From NCBI GenBank assembly GCA_009995225.1, contig JAACPW010000007.1:62001-126000 (forward strand): a stretch of DNA of 64,000 bases. The letters run 5' to 3'. The position numbers and the translations under genes are program-made. This DNA is from Sphingomonadales bacterium (GTDB lineage: Bacteria; Pseudomonadota; Alphaproteobacteria; Sphingomonadales; Sphingomonadaceae). The notes under the pieces are model-generated. The model was not told where the DNA came from. It saw nothing but the letters and a program-made list of their open reading frames with translations, and did not search any database. This document shows, in pieces, positions 18,486 through 29,705 of this stretch; position 1 is the first letter of the stretch; the number at the start of each line of letters is the position of its first letter.

Positions 18486-19587
18486 GCAAGGTTCCGTCCC
18501 TGAGCAGAGCGGCGGTGGACGCAGATGGCGGCCATTTGTCGCCCCATGCCCTTGCCAGCATCGCCGCCATCGTGCGGCTGCGCACGAACAGCAGATCGAC
18601 CATCGGATAGCCTGCGACCGCGCCCATTTCGCGTTTGTAGCCCGAATCGCCCACACCCATGTCCATGACGCTTTGCCCATCGGCGATGGCGTCCTGCATG
18701 GCGCGGGTGTTGGCGAGTTTGCCGATGCCGAGCGATTTCAGGTCTTCGACATAGCTACCGGCGATGCCGTATTGCACCGGGCCGTCATCCAGATCGAAGC
18801 TGAAGGCGATCGGGCGATCGCCCAGCATCAGGATCGTGGCGGAAAGCTGGGCGGCGATAACGGGGTCGCTCAGCGCGTGGTGCCATGCGGCGCGCTGAGC
18901 CTGCGTCATGAACTTGGCGCCGCTGCCATCGGTGGTGCGCGCGATCCAGCTTTGCGCTTCGACCTCGCCCATGTCTTCAAGCGCCTTGGCGTTCCAGTCT
19001 GCCCCGCGCACATAGCGCCAGCAAGGGCGGCCGCGCTGTGCCAGCTTGCGCCACACGGCGCGCAGTTTCCGGGCAGCGGCAGCGCTGGGCCAGCCCTTGG
19101 TGCGGGCCGCATCCAGATCGATCATCCAACTTGTGCCGGCGGGGCGCGACAGCACGGTCCAGTTGGCGAGTTGCGCGGCGGCGACCAGCAGTGCGGTGCC
19201 CTCACTTTCGCCGCAGGTCGGACCCACGCGCCACACCGGGCCAAGGCACCGCGCAGCTGCGTGATCGAGGCCGTGAGCCAGCGCATGAACATCGCAATCG
19301 GGGGCGATCAGGGGGCTGCGCAGGGGCCAATAGGATCCCGGCACCTTGCGTGCGCGGGCGATTGCCGGGCCAAAGGGCGCAGTCGGGATCGCGGCCAGCA
19401 CGGCGGCGCCGGTGTCGCGCCGGACCAGCAACGTTCGTCCGCCTTTGGGCGCGCTGGCCCTGTACCACGCCGCACGCAGGAACGCGTGGCCAGCGAGGTT
19501 GCGCGCGGCCAACGTGTCGATCTCGGGCGGGAAACCCTCGACCGCGGCGACCGTCAGGCGGTCAGCGGCAATCCTGCTTTCGTACAT
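18478..19587 (-). CDS. GNAT-fold acetyltransferase (CelD/BcsL-like)
   Basis: Cytoplasmic enzyme of 369 residues resembling the CelD-type acetyltransferases often found in exopolysaccharide loci. The C-terminal part contains ATILMLGDRPIAFSFDLDDG, YVEDLKSLGIGKLANTRAMQ and the MDMGVGDSGYKREMGA stretch characteristic of this group. It overlaps the flippase gene. Acetylation of a sugar precursor is an inference from family and context; the substrate is unknown. No glycosyltransferase genes are adjacent. Confidence 0.8.
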   Translation of the reverse strand: MYESRIAADRLTVAAVEGFPPEIDTLAARNLAGHAFLRAAWYRASAPKGGRTLLVRRDTGAAVLAAIPTAPFGPAIARARKVPGSYWPLRSPLIAPDCDVHALAHGLDHAAARCLGPVWRVGPTCGESEGTALLVAAAQLANWTVLSRPAGTSWMIDLDAARTKGWPSAAAARKLRAVWRKLAQRGRPCWRYVRGADWNAKALEDMGEVEAQSWIARTTDGSGAKFMTQAQRAAWHHALSDPVIAAQLSATILMLGDRPIAFSFDLDDGPVQYGIAGSYVEDLKSLGIGKLANTRAMQDAIADGQSVMDMGVGDSGYKREMGAVAGYPMVDLLFVRSRTMAAMLARAWGDKWPPSASTAALLRDGTLHG

Positions 19588-19678
19588 TCCTCACCTGCGG
19601 CGCCGGGCGGAAACGCCGGACACCCCGCTTTAGCAGGCAGGGCGTAACCACCCGGTTAACCACAGGTCAGATCAGCGC

Positions 19679-20511
19679 CTAGGCAAGACGCTTGGCGTGC
19701 CATGCAACATGATCGGCCATGAAGGTCGAGATGAAGAAATAGGAATGATCGTAGCCTTCCTGCATCCGGATAGTGGCCGGGATCCCCGCAGCCTCGCAGG
19801 CGGCGACAAGCAGCGGGGTGCCAAGCTGTTCCTCCAGAAAGTTGTCCGCGCTGCCCTGATCGACCAGCAGATCGGGCAGCCGCGCGCCGGCTTCGATCAG
19901 GGCGACAGCATCGTGCTGTGCCCACGCGGTGCGATCATCGCCTAGGTAGCGGCTGAACGCCTTTTCGCCCCACGGCACGCGGGACGGCGCGCAGATCGGG
20001 GAGAAGGCGCTGACCGAACGGAACCGGTCCGGGTTGCGAAGCGCGATGGTGAGCGCGCCGTGGCCGCCCATCGAATGCCCGGTGACCCCCTGCCGCGCCA
20101 TGTCGGCGGGGAAGTGTTGGGCGATCAGCGCGGGCAGTTCATCCTCGATATAGCTGCGCATCCGGTAGTGCTGCGCCCACGGTTCCTGCGTTGCATCCAG
20201 ATAGAAGCCTGCGCCCTTGCCGAAGTCGTATTCGCCCTCGGCATCGGGCACATCGTCACCGCGCGGTGACGTGTCGGGCGCGATCAGTATGATGCCGTGC
20301 TTGGCACAAGCCGCGCGGTATTCGCCCTTTTCCATGACATTGGCATGGGTGCAGGTGAGACCCGACAGATACCACACCACCGGCAGCTTCGTGCCGGGCG
20401 CATGATCGGGCACGAACACCGCGAAGGTCATGTCGGTGCCGGTCACCGCGGACGCATGGCGATAGACGCCCTGCGTGCCGCCATGGCTGCGGTTCTGCGA
20501 GACGGTCTGCA

Positions 20512-20512
<1 letters not shown>
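19679..20512 (-). CDS. fghA: S-formylglutathione hydrolase
   Basis: Second step of glutathione-dependent formaldehyde oxidation: hydrolyses S-formylglutathione to formate and glutathione. The 277-residue product matches the esterase D family, with LPVVWYLSGLTCTHANVMEK, PDTSPRGDDVPDAEGEYDFG, the nucleophile GHSMGGHGAL near residue 147 and the catalytic His region EGYDHSYFFIS. Its start overlaps the stop of the class III alcohol dehydrogenase gene by one base, giving an obvious operon. Confidence 0.96.
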
Positions 20513-21947
<1,435 letters not shown>

Positions 21948-21965
21948 TTATCCCGGAGAGCGCCC

Positions 21966-24401
21966 TTGCGTTTCGTATTGTGTCTTGCCGCCTTGCTGTT
22001 TGCCGTTCCCGCCCATGCGCAGGGCATTGAACAAACCAAGGGCAGTTACGAAGACAAGTTCCGCCAGCTCGATGAAGTGCTGCCCACCCCGAACACCTAT
22101 CGCAATGCCAGCGGCGCGCCGGGGCATGAGTACTGGCAGCAGAAGGTCGATTACGCGATCGAGGCCGAGCTGGACGAAAGCAAGCGCCGCCTGACCGCGC
22201 GGGCCACCATCCGTTACACCAACAATTCGCCCGACAGCCTGCCATGGCTGTGGATGCAGCTGGATCAGAACATCTTCCGCAATGATTCGATGGCCGAACT
22301 GACCGATGCGTTCGGTGGGCCCGGACGGCGCGGGCCGAAGGTCACGCTGGGTTCGGGAAGCGAGCCGACCAGGCTTTCGATGGAAGAACTGCGCCGCCAG
22401 CAATCCATGGCGGACAACCGGTACGGTTACGATATCAACGCGGTCCGCACCTTGGCGGGGGCACCATTGCCGCACACGATTGTCGGCACGCTGATGCGGA
22501 TTGATCTGCCCGCGCCGCTGGCCTCGGGCGAGACGACCGAGTTTACCATCGAATGGGCGTTCAACATTGTCGAGGAAGACGCGGTCAGCGCGCGCTCGGG
22601 CTATGAACATTTTCCCGATGATCCGCGCAAGGGCGGCAATGACATCTACCTGATGGCGCAGTGGTTCCCGCGCATGGTCGCCTATTCGGACTATGAAGGC
22701 TGGCACAACAAGGAGTTTCTGGGTCGCGGCGAGTTCACGCTCGAATTCGGCGATTACAATGTCAGCATGACCGTGCCCGACGATCACATCGTGGCATCGA
22801 CCGGTGTGTTGCAGAACCCGGACACCGTGCTCACCGCAGCGCAGCGCCAGCGGCTCGAACAGGCGAAAGACGCCGATGCACCGATGTTCATCGTCACCCC
22901 GCAGGAAGCCGCTGCGGCCGAAGCCGGCAATCCGCGCGGAAGCAAGACCTGGCAGTTTACCGCCACCAATGTGCGCGATTTTGCCTGGGCCTCCAGCCGC
23001 AAGTTCATGTGGGACGCGCAAGGCCACAAGCAGCCCGGCGCCGAGCATGAAACCGTGCTCGCCATGAGCTTCTGGCCCAAGGAAGGCGGCGATCTGTGGA
23101 AGAAGTATTCCACCGCCGCCGTGGTCCACACCATGAAGGTCTATTCACGCTTCAGCTTCGATTATCCCTATCCCACCGCGCAGTCCGTCAACGGCCCTGT
23201 CGGCGGGATGGAATATCCGATGATCACCTTCAACGGACCTCGCACCATCCTTAACAAGGATGGCAGCCGCACCTATTCGCTCGCTGAAAAGATGTTCCTG
23301 GTGGGCGTGGTGATCCACGAAATCGGGCATATCTATTTCCCGATGACGGTCAATTCGGACGAACGTCAGTGGACCTGGATGGATGAAGGGATCAATTCCT
23401 TCCTCGATTCGGTCGCCGGGTACGAATGGGATCCGGACATGCCGTGGACCCGCAGCCTGCCGCGCGACATGGTCAGCTACATGGTGTCGAACGATCAGCA
23501 GCCGATCATGACGCAGTCGGATTCCGTCACCAACCTCGGCGCGAACGCCTATGGCAAGCCATCGGCCGCCTATCACCTGCTGCGCGACACCATCATCGGG
23601 CGTGAACGTTTCGATTTCGCGCTGAAGGAATATGCCCGCCGCTGGAAGTTCAAGCGCCCGACGCCGTCCGATTTCTTCCGCACCATCGAGGAAGCCAGCG
23701 GCACCGATCTCGACTGGTTCTGGCGCGGCTGGTTCTACACCACCGATCACGTCGATATCAGCCTCGATTCGATCTACAGTCTGAAGATGGATACGAAGAA
23801 TCCGGATATCGATCTGCCCCGCCGCCGGGCCGACCGCGCCGAGGAACCCGAAGTCGTCGGCATCGGCCTCAACCGCGAACAGAACCTGCCGATCTGGGTG
23901 CTCGAAAATCCGGGCGTCACCGATTTCTACGACGACAACGATCAATTCACCGTCACGCCCAAAGATCGCAAGGGCTACACCGATTTCCTTGAAGGCCTGG
24001 CCCCGTGGGAACGTGCCGCCTTTGACCGGGCAGTGAAGGAGGATGCGAACTACTATGTCCTCAACTTCAGCAACAAGGGTGGCCTTGTCATGCCGATCAT
24101 CCTCGGCCTCACCTTCAAGGACGGCAGCACCGAAAAACTCAGTATCCCGGCCGAAATCTGGCGCCGCAATGCGCGTGAAGTCGCCAAGCTGCTGGTCTAT
24201 CCCAAGGGCAAGGAGCTGGTGCAAGTGATGGTCGATCCCGATTGGGAGACGGGCGACGCCGATCTGGAAAATAACCACTATCCGCGCCGGATCATCCCCA
24301 GCCGGATCGAAGCCTTCAAGGACGAAGCCAGCAAATCGCGCGTCAGCCGCGATCTGATGGGTGAGGCCGCTGGCGCAGAGCCGGTCAAGAACCGGAAGTG
24401 A
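21966..24401 (+). CDS. Secreted M1-family zinc metallopeptidase
   Basis: Predicted periplasmic or outer-membrane-associated aminopeptidase of 811 residues. A TTG start at 21966 with GGAGAG five bases upstream gives a clean signal peptide ([20 protein letters not shown]); an in-frame ATG at 21867 would bury it. The gluzincin site is [20 protein letters not shown] followed by [11 protein letters not shown], giving HEIGH-x18-E. The exopeptidase-type motif appears as [10 protein letters not shown] rather than GAMEN, so strict aminopeptidase activity is not assured. It is translationally coupled to the DUF6702 gene. Confidence 0.9.
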   Translation: MRFVLCLAALLFAVPAHAQGIEQTKGSYEDKFRQLDEVLPTPNTYRNASGAPGHEYWQQKVDYAIEAELDESKRRLTARATIRYTNNSPDSLPWLWMQLDQNIFRNDSMAELTDAFGGPGRRGPKVTLGSGSEPTRLSMEELRRQQSMADNRYGYDINAVRTLAGAPLPHTIVGTLMRIDLPAPLASGETTEFTIEWAFNIVEEDAVSARSGYEHFPDDPRKGGNDIYLMAQWFPRMVAYSDYEGWHNKEFLGRGEFTLEFGDYNVSMTVPDDHIVASTGVLQNPDTVLTAAQRQRLEQAKDADAPMFIVTPQEAAAAEAGNPRGSKTWQFTATNVRDFAWASSRKFMWDAQGHKQPGAEHETVLAMSFWPKEGGDLWKKYSTAAVVHTMKVYSRFSFDYPYPTAQSVNGPVGGMEYPMITFNGPRTILNKDGSRTYSLAEKMFLVGVVIHEIGHIYFPMTVNSDERQWTWMDEGINSFLDSVAGYEWDPDMPWTRSLPRDMVSYMVSNDQQPIMTQSDSVTNLGANAYGKPSAAYHLLRDTIIGRERFDFALKEYARRWKFKRPTPSDFFRTIEEASGTDLDWFWRGWFYTTDHVDISLDSIYSLKMDTKNPDIDLPRRRADRAEEPEVVGIGLNREQNLPIWVLENPGVTDFYDDNDQFTVTPKDRKGYTDFLEGLAPWERAAFDRAVKEDANYYVLNFSNKGGLVMPIILGLTFKDGSTEKLSIPAEIWRRNAREVAKLLVYPKGKELVQVMVDPDWETGDADLENNHYPRRIIPSRIEAFKDEASKSRVSRDLMGEAAGAEPVKNRK

Positions 24402-24919
24402 TGTTGCGACGCTTGCTGTTAATGCTGGCGCTGGTTTTGCCCCCCCTGGGGGCCGAGCCGGTGGCCGCGCACCAGCAGAAGATCGCGATCAGCACCATCA
24501 GCGTCAACGAACGCACCGGCATGATCGAGATCGCGCATCAGGTGCCCGTCCACGATGCCGAACATGCGCTGGTGGTGCAGCGCACGGGCAACGCCGACAT
24601 TCATACCCCCGACATCATCGGCAGTCAGGACAGCCGCGAAGCCTTTGCCCGCTATGTCACCCGGCGGTTCCTGCTGGCGGTGAACGGTGACATCGTGGCG
24701 CCCGAATATGTCGGCAGCGAAATCATCCGCGGCAGTCTGTGGGTCTATCAGGAAGCTCCGGCCCCGGCGGGCGCGGTGGATGTACGGATCAATTCGCAGA
24801 TCTTGACCGATGTCTGGGCGCGGCAGGAAAACCGCGTCAACGTCGGCGGCGGCACCGCCCCCACCACCTTCATCTTCCGGTCCGGAGACGCGCCGCAGGA
24901 AGCGCCGCTGACGCGCTGA
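24401..24919 (+). CDS. DUF6702-family exported protein
   Basis: Product of 172 residues with an N-terminal signal peptide (LLLMLALVLPPLGAEPVAA-HQQK). The mature domain begins KIAISTISVNERTGMIEIAH and matches the DUF6702 pattern often found after M1 peptidases. The function is unknown. Its ATG overlaps the peptidase stop (TGATG), suggesting that the two act together in the periplasm. It converges on the cyclic-di-GMP gene, whose last codon follows without a gap. Confidence 0.78.
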   Translation: MLRRLLLMLALVLPPLGAEPVAAHQQKIAISTISVNERTGMIEIAHQVPVHDAEHALVVQRTGNADIHTPDIIGSQDSREAFARYVTRRFLLAVNGDIVAPEYVGSEIIRGSLWVYQEAPAPAGAVDVRINSQILTDVWARQENRVNVGGGTAPTTFIFRSGDAPQEAPLTR

Positions 24920-27112
24920 TCACGCGCACCGGAGCTGCGGCGCTCCGCCTTGGGCAGTGGCAGCATGGCGCGTTTCCAGATCGGCCAGAAGCGCCGGACG
25001 CCCGTAGAGATAGCCCTGGACATGCCGGCAACCGATCGCGCGCAGGAAGGTTTCCTGATCCCTCGTCTCGACGCCTTCGACCACCACGCGCAGGCCAAGG
25101 CTATGGCCCATCTGCACAATCGCCTGGATAATAAGGCGCGACTGGTGATCCTCGTCAATCCCGGCGATGAAATCGCGATCAATCTTGACCTTTTGGATCG
25201 GGAAAGCCCGCAGGTGGGTGAGCGACGAGAATCCGGTGCCGAAATCGTCGAGACAAATGGTGAAGCCGCATTCGTCCAGCATTGCCAAGGATGCGCGCAG
25301 TTGTCCGCCCGCATCAATCAGCATCGTTTCGGTCACTTCGATGGTGATATTGCTTGGACTGAGCGCGCTGTCATCGATCACATCGATCAGGTGGCGCACG
25401 AAATCGCCGCGCCTCAGATCGGCTTCGGACAGATTGAGACCGATCCGCGTTTCGGGCCCGAACAGGGCGAGAATTGCCGGACCGTCGGCCACCACGGAAT
25501 CAAGCATCACCCGGCTGACGCGGCGCGACAATTCGGGATCGAGCAGCGCGGCGAAAATGTCGCTGGCAGAGAGCAAGCGGCCATCTTCGTCGCGCAGCCG
25601 CAGCAGAGCCTCGACCGATACAATGGCGCCGGATTCCAGATCCACGATCGGCTGATAGGCCGCCATCGCGCGCCCTTCGTTCAAGGCGCCGCGAAGCTGC
25701 GCGATTGCGGTCTGGCGTTCGGACTGGCGCGCTTCGATCTGATGGTCCCAGCATATCACCGCACCGCGCCCAGTTTCCTTGCCGCGATACAGCGCCAGAT
25801 CGGCGCGGCGCATGATCTCTTCGCTGCTCGCAGCGGTCGTCATTTGTGCGATCCCGCAGGTGGCACCAATCTTCAGCAACGTGCTGCCAAGCGGCGGCAT
25901 TTCATCAAGTTCGGCCAGCAGGTCTTCAAGGAACCCGGTGACATCCGCCAACGCCATGGCGGACGGGAACAGCAAGGCGAATTCATCCCCGCCCCACCGG
26001 GCCAGGAACATGCCCGGCGCAACGCGCATCTTGAGCTGTTCGGAAATGGTCTCCAGCACACGGTCGCCAACGAGGTGGCCCAGCGTGTCGTTGACTTCCT
26101 TGAATCCATCCAGATCGAGCAGGGCGATCGTCACCGGATCACTCTCGACCCGCTGCATGGCCGCTGCCAGACGCCGGTCGAAGGTAGCGCGGTTGAACAG
26201 CCCGGTCAGCCGGTCACGTTCGGCTGCGCGTTTCAGAGCGACATTGCGCAAATGTTCGTCCGTGCAATCGAGAATGATCCCGGCGACGCTGTCCGGCTTG
26301 CCATCCACATCGACCCGCTCACCCACCACGCGGATCCGTCGGGCCTCGCCATCCCTGCGGCGGATGCTGGTTTCAAACATGATCGGCTTGCCATCGGCAA
26401 TGGTCTGTTCGAGCCCCCTTCTGATCATCGCCCTGTCATCGGGCTCATACATCCCAAGCGCCTCGGCAATGCTGGGAATGTGACCGGGAATGTTGCCGCT
26501 GATCGCATAAACCTGATCGGACCAGTCGAGTTCGCCGGTGGCAATATCGATCCGCCAGCTGCCGACATTGGCGGCGCGTTCGGCCTGGCGGAATATCTGG
26601 CTGGATTGCTGAAGCGCGGCGTTGGCAAGGCTCAAGGCGCGGGTGCGGGCGTGCAGCGCCAGACTTTGTTCGGCCAGCTGCGCAAGCATGGATAGGGGCG
26701 CGATCTGTTCGGCCCGGAAAACGTCCGGCTTGGGCGAAATGGCACACAGGGCGCCCAGCAGCAGGCCATCGTCGGTACGGATCGGCACGCCGAGATAGGA
26801 CCGGAAGAACGGCGCGGCCAGGACCAGCGCATTGCTGCGCAAACGCGGGTCAAGCCGCGCATCGGCTATGAGCAGCGGCTCTTCGTTCATCACGCAATAG
26901 GCGCAAAAGGAATCCGCGATCGGGGTTTCGATCAGATCCGTGCCGGTGCGCCCCAGGAACCATTGCCGTTCCTGTTCGACCACCGAAAGCAGGGCCATCG
27001 GACAATCGAGCATCGTGCTTGCCAGCGAGGTGATGCGGGAAAAAACGTCGCGATCAGGCATCGCCTGAAGCTTGAGATCGCGAATGACGCCGAGGCGATA
27101 CTTGTCCTGCAC
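24920..27112 (-). CDS. GAF-PAS-GGDEF-EAL cyclic-di-GMP signalling protein
   Basis: Putative bifunctional diguanylate cyclase/phosphodiesterase, about 730 residues. Order: GAF sensor (about 15-165, TSLASTMLDCPMALLSVVEQ), PAS domain (185-300, GSWRIDIATGELDWSDQVYA), GGDEF (310-465) with an intact RWGGDEFALLF site and no RxxD inhibitory site, and EAL (480-730) with SVEALLRLRDED, DDFGTGFSSL and VKIDRDF intact. No membrane segment is present, so it should be cytoplasmic. The start is uncertain: a GTG at 27112 (VQDKYRLGVI) is used, and ATG 27061 or longer non-ATG starts are possible. Confidence 0.9.
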   Translation of the reverse strand: MQDKYRLGVIRDLKLQAMPDRDVFSRITSLASTMLDCPMALLSVVEQERQWFLGRTGTDLIETPIADSFCAYCVMNEEPLLIADARLDPRLRSNALVLAAPFFRSYLGVPIRTDDGLLLGALCAISPKPDVFRAEQIAPLSMLAQLAEQSLALHARTRALSLANAALQQSSQIFRQAERAANVGSWRIDIATGELDWSDQVYAISGNIPGHIPSIAEALGMYEPDDRAMIRRGLEQTIADGKPIMFETSIRRRDGEARRIRVVGERVDVDGKPDSVAGIILDCTDEHLRNVALKRAAERDRLTGLFNRATFDRRLAAAMQRVESDPVTIALLDLDGFKEVNDTLGHLVGDRVLETISEQLKMRVAPGMFLARWGGDEFALLFPSAMALADVTGFLEDLLAELDEMPPLGSTLLKIGATCGIAQMTTAASSEEIMRRADLALYRGKETGRGAVICWDHQIEARQSERQTAIAQLRGALNEGRAMAAYQPIVDLESGAIVSVEALLRLRDEDGRLLSASDIFAALLDPELSRRVSRVMLDSVVADGPAILALFGPETRIGLNLSEADLRRGDFVRHLIDVIDDSALSPSNITIEVTETMLIDAGGQLRASLAMLDECGFTICLDDFGTGFSSLTHLRAFPIQKVKIDRDFIAGIDEDHQSRLIIQAIVQMGHSLGLRVVVEGVETRDQETFLRAIGCRHVQGYLYGRPALLADLETRHAATAQGGAPQLRCA

Positions 27113-27354
27113 GCCCGAAGCTTTGCCACCAAAGGCCTTAATAAAGCGTCGTTGAAGCGCCGCGTATTTGCGCAAAATACGATGAAAGGAGGGTATGTTG
27201 ACGGCACCGGGGATCAGGAAGGCCGATATTCCCGTCCACGTCACCGCTTGGGCACGCCAGATCAACGATGGTGCCCCTGGATTGATAAGTGTGCCATCAG
27301 AGCCTCAGCCGCACCGGTTCGCACGAAATCGTGCATCAGGCCCACATCCTTGCC

Positions 27355-29676
27355 CTAGGCCGCGCGCACGCGTTTTTGCGCAATGGTGTCTGCGAGTTCG
27401 TCGGCAGGCATCGGCCTTCCGACATGATAGCCTTGCGCGTAATCGCACCCTGCCGCGCGCAGGAAGGCGAGACACGCTTCGTCCTCGACGCCTTCGGCCA
27501 CCACCTTCAACCCGAGGCCATGGGCAAGGCCGACTGTCGAGCGCACCATGAGCGCATCGTCGCTGTCGCGGTGGGCGTGCTGAACGAAGCTGCGGTCAAT
27601 CTTCAGCTCATCAAGGGGGAAGTTCCGCAGATACGACAATGTCGATTGACCGGTGCCGTAATCATCCATTGAAATGTTGACGCCAAGCTGCCGGAACCGC
27701 AGCAGCGCGGCGCGCGCGCTATCGGGATCGCGCATGGTCGCGGATTCGGTGATTTCGAAGGTAAGCCGCCCCTGCGGCATTCCGTTAGCCTGAAGAAGCC
27801 GCTCGACCTGTCCGACAAATTCCGGTGACGAGATGATGCGGGCCGAAATGTTCACCGCCACCTGGATAATGAACCCGCGATCACACCATGCGCCCAGATC
27901 CCTGATGGCCCGCTTCAGCACGAACAGGGTTAGCCCTTCAATCCGGTCCATTTCTTCGGCAAGCGGGATGAAGCTGTCAGGATTCATGTATCCACGCTGC
28001 GGATGCTGCCAGCGAACTAGTGCCTCTGCACTTGTGATCTGATCGCTCACAAGATCGAGCTTGGGCTGATAGAGAACGTGCAGCTCATCATTGTCCAGCG
28101 CCGCATCAAGTTCGCCCATCAGCGAAATCTGCTGCTCCAGCGCCGCCTTGCCGGCCGTCTCGTGATAGGCGAACGGATCGCCCTTGCGCAGCGCAACGCT
28201 GGCCGCATGAACCGCGCCCGATACTGCGAAAGCCTCCGAAATCCCGAACGCGAGCCGCACGTCAACGCGCCGACCGCTAACTTCCAAAGGGCTGCGCATC
28301 ATCGCGACCAGGCCTTTGACCTGATCCCCGATCGCGCTGTAACCCAGTGGCGTAAACCAGGCGAGAACACGGTCGTCGATGCGGTAAATGGGCGCCACCA
28401 CGCCGCTGGCCAGCAACCGGTCCTCGATCCTTGCCAGCAAGGTCACGATCCCGTCACCCTCGATAACGGCTTTGAGCGAGTCAAAATCGTCGATCATCGC
28501 CGCTACCAGATGCATATCGGTGTTCGTGCTGATCCGGGCTTGCATCGCGCGAAGATTGGGCAATCCCGTTTCGGTATCGGTCATCCGGTTTTTCTCGAAA
28601 ACCTGATGCAGCAGCATCGCACCGCGAAGTACGCTTGCGGCGATAACGACAAGCATGGCCGGCACGATCATGACGGTAAGGACGAGGTAAAGGCTCGCCA
28701 TGTGCCAGGCGATCAGGGTTGCAGCGACGACCGCTACGGAGCGCAAGCCGATCTGAACACCCGATCGCGCCAGCAGGATCCAACAGGACGCCAGCCCGGC
28801 GAGGAGCACCGCCGGAAGCCATCCCAGTGACACGGGCGTTCCGCGCGCCAGCGTTTCAGCAGCCAGTGCCTGAACCACCACGCCCGGCATGATGCCATGC
28901 GTGGGCACGGCATAGCGGTCGCCCAGTTCGATCGCAGTCGCGCCGATAATCACGTCCTTGCCCCGCAAGGCCTCGGGATCGAACTTCCCCTGTTCTATTG
29001 CGATAAAGCTGTGGCGCGGGATGGTGGCGGGCGCGATCGCGAAATCGATCGGAAACCGTGTGCCCGCAGCGCCGCTGTGCTGAGCCACCTGAGCGGCGAG
29101 CGAGGCGCGCGCGGCGCCATCGTTGATTGTCCCGAAAAAAGCGTGCCTGAGGAGTCCGTCAGGATCAGGCAGGACCGACACAGACCCCAGCAGGACATTT
29201 TTGCGGAAGTCCTCAAGAGGAAGCGTGTCCATCTGCCTGGTGTTGTCGAAACTTGCGCTCTGACTGAAGACCGGGAGCACGATTGCCGCGCGCGCCCGCT
29301 CCAACGACCGGGCAAGCAATGCGTCCTCAACCGCGCGGGACGGGGCGGAGAGATCGACATCGAAGGCGACAGACCGTACGCCCGCGGCATCAAGCTGATC
29401 GACAACACGGGCATAATGGCCACGCGGCCACGGCCACCGGTTGATCGCAGCGACACTGGCGGCGTCCATCTCGACAATATGGATCTGCCCGCTGGCATTG
29501 CGCTCGCGAAGCCCGAAACCGACATCCTGCACGGCATTTTCGAGCGCGTGAAAGGCCCCTGCCGTCGCGCCAAGCGAAACAGCCAACGACAAGACGATAG
29601 CAGCCGCGAGGCTGGCCATGACACGGACACGAAGGGGCCTTGTGCCGCCCCATTCCTGCCCGTTGTTCTTGATCAT
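27355..29676 (-). CDS. CHASE2-domain membrane protein with degenerate GGDEF and intact EAL (c-di-GMP phosphodiesterase)
   Basis: Product of 773 residues. A membrane segment at about 17-38 is followed by a periplasmic CHASE2 sensor (about 45-275, with GQIHIVEMDAASVAAINRWP and GKDVIIGATAIELGDRY), three membrane helices (285-350), a degenerate GGDEF region where the signature reads YRIDDRVLAWF, and an EAL domain. The EAL residues are preserved (SAEALVRWQHP, VAVNISARI, FEITESAT, MDDYGTG, LKIDRSF, VAEGVED). The likely role is c-di-GMP hydrolysis under periplasmic control. It lies 29 bases downstream of the FecR-domain gene, so they form one operon. Confidence 0.9.
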   Translation of the reverse strand: MIKNNGQEWGGTRPLRVRVMASLAAAIVLSLAVSLGATAGAFHALENAVQDVGFGLRERNASGQIHIVEMDAASVAAINRWPWPRGHYARVVDQLDAAGVRSVAFDVDLSAPSRAVEDALLARSLERARAAIVLPVFSQSASFDNTRQMDTLPLEDFRKNVLLGSVSVLPDPDGLLRHAFFGTINDGAARASLAAQVAQHSGAAGTRFPIDFAIAPATIPRHSFIAIEQGKFDPEALRGKDVIIGATAIELGDRYAVPTHGIMPGVVVQALAAETLARGTPVSLGWLPAVLLAGLASCWILLARSGVQIGLRSVAVVAATLIAWHMASLYLVLTVMIVPAMLVVIAASVLRGAMLLHQVFEKNRMTDTETGLPNLRAMQARISTNTDMHLVAAMIDDFDSLKAVIEGDGIVTLLARIEDRLLASGVVAPIYRIDDRVLAWFTPLGYSAIGDQVKGLVAMMRSPLEVSGRRVDVRLAFGISEAFAVSGAVHAASVALRKGDPFAYHETAGKAALEQQISLMGELDAALDNDELHVLYQPKLDLVSDQITSAEALVRWQHPQRGYMNPDSFIPLAEEMDRIEGLTLFVLKRAIRDLGAWCDRGFIIQVAVNISARIISSPEFVGQVERLLQANGMPQGRLTFEITESATMRDPDSARAALLRFRQLGVNISMDDYGTGQSTLSYLRNFPLDELKIDRSFVQHAHRDSDDALMVRSTVGLAHGLGLKVVAEGVEDEACLAFLRAAGCDYAQGYHVGRPMPADELADTIAQKRVRAA

Positions 29677-29705
29677 TTCGGTCAGCCTTATTCGTTCAGG
29701 CGAAA

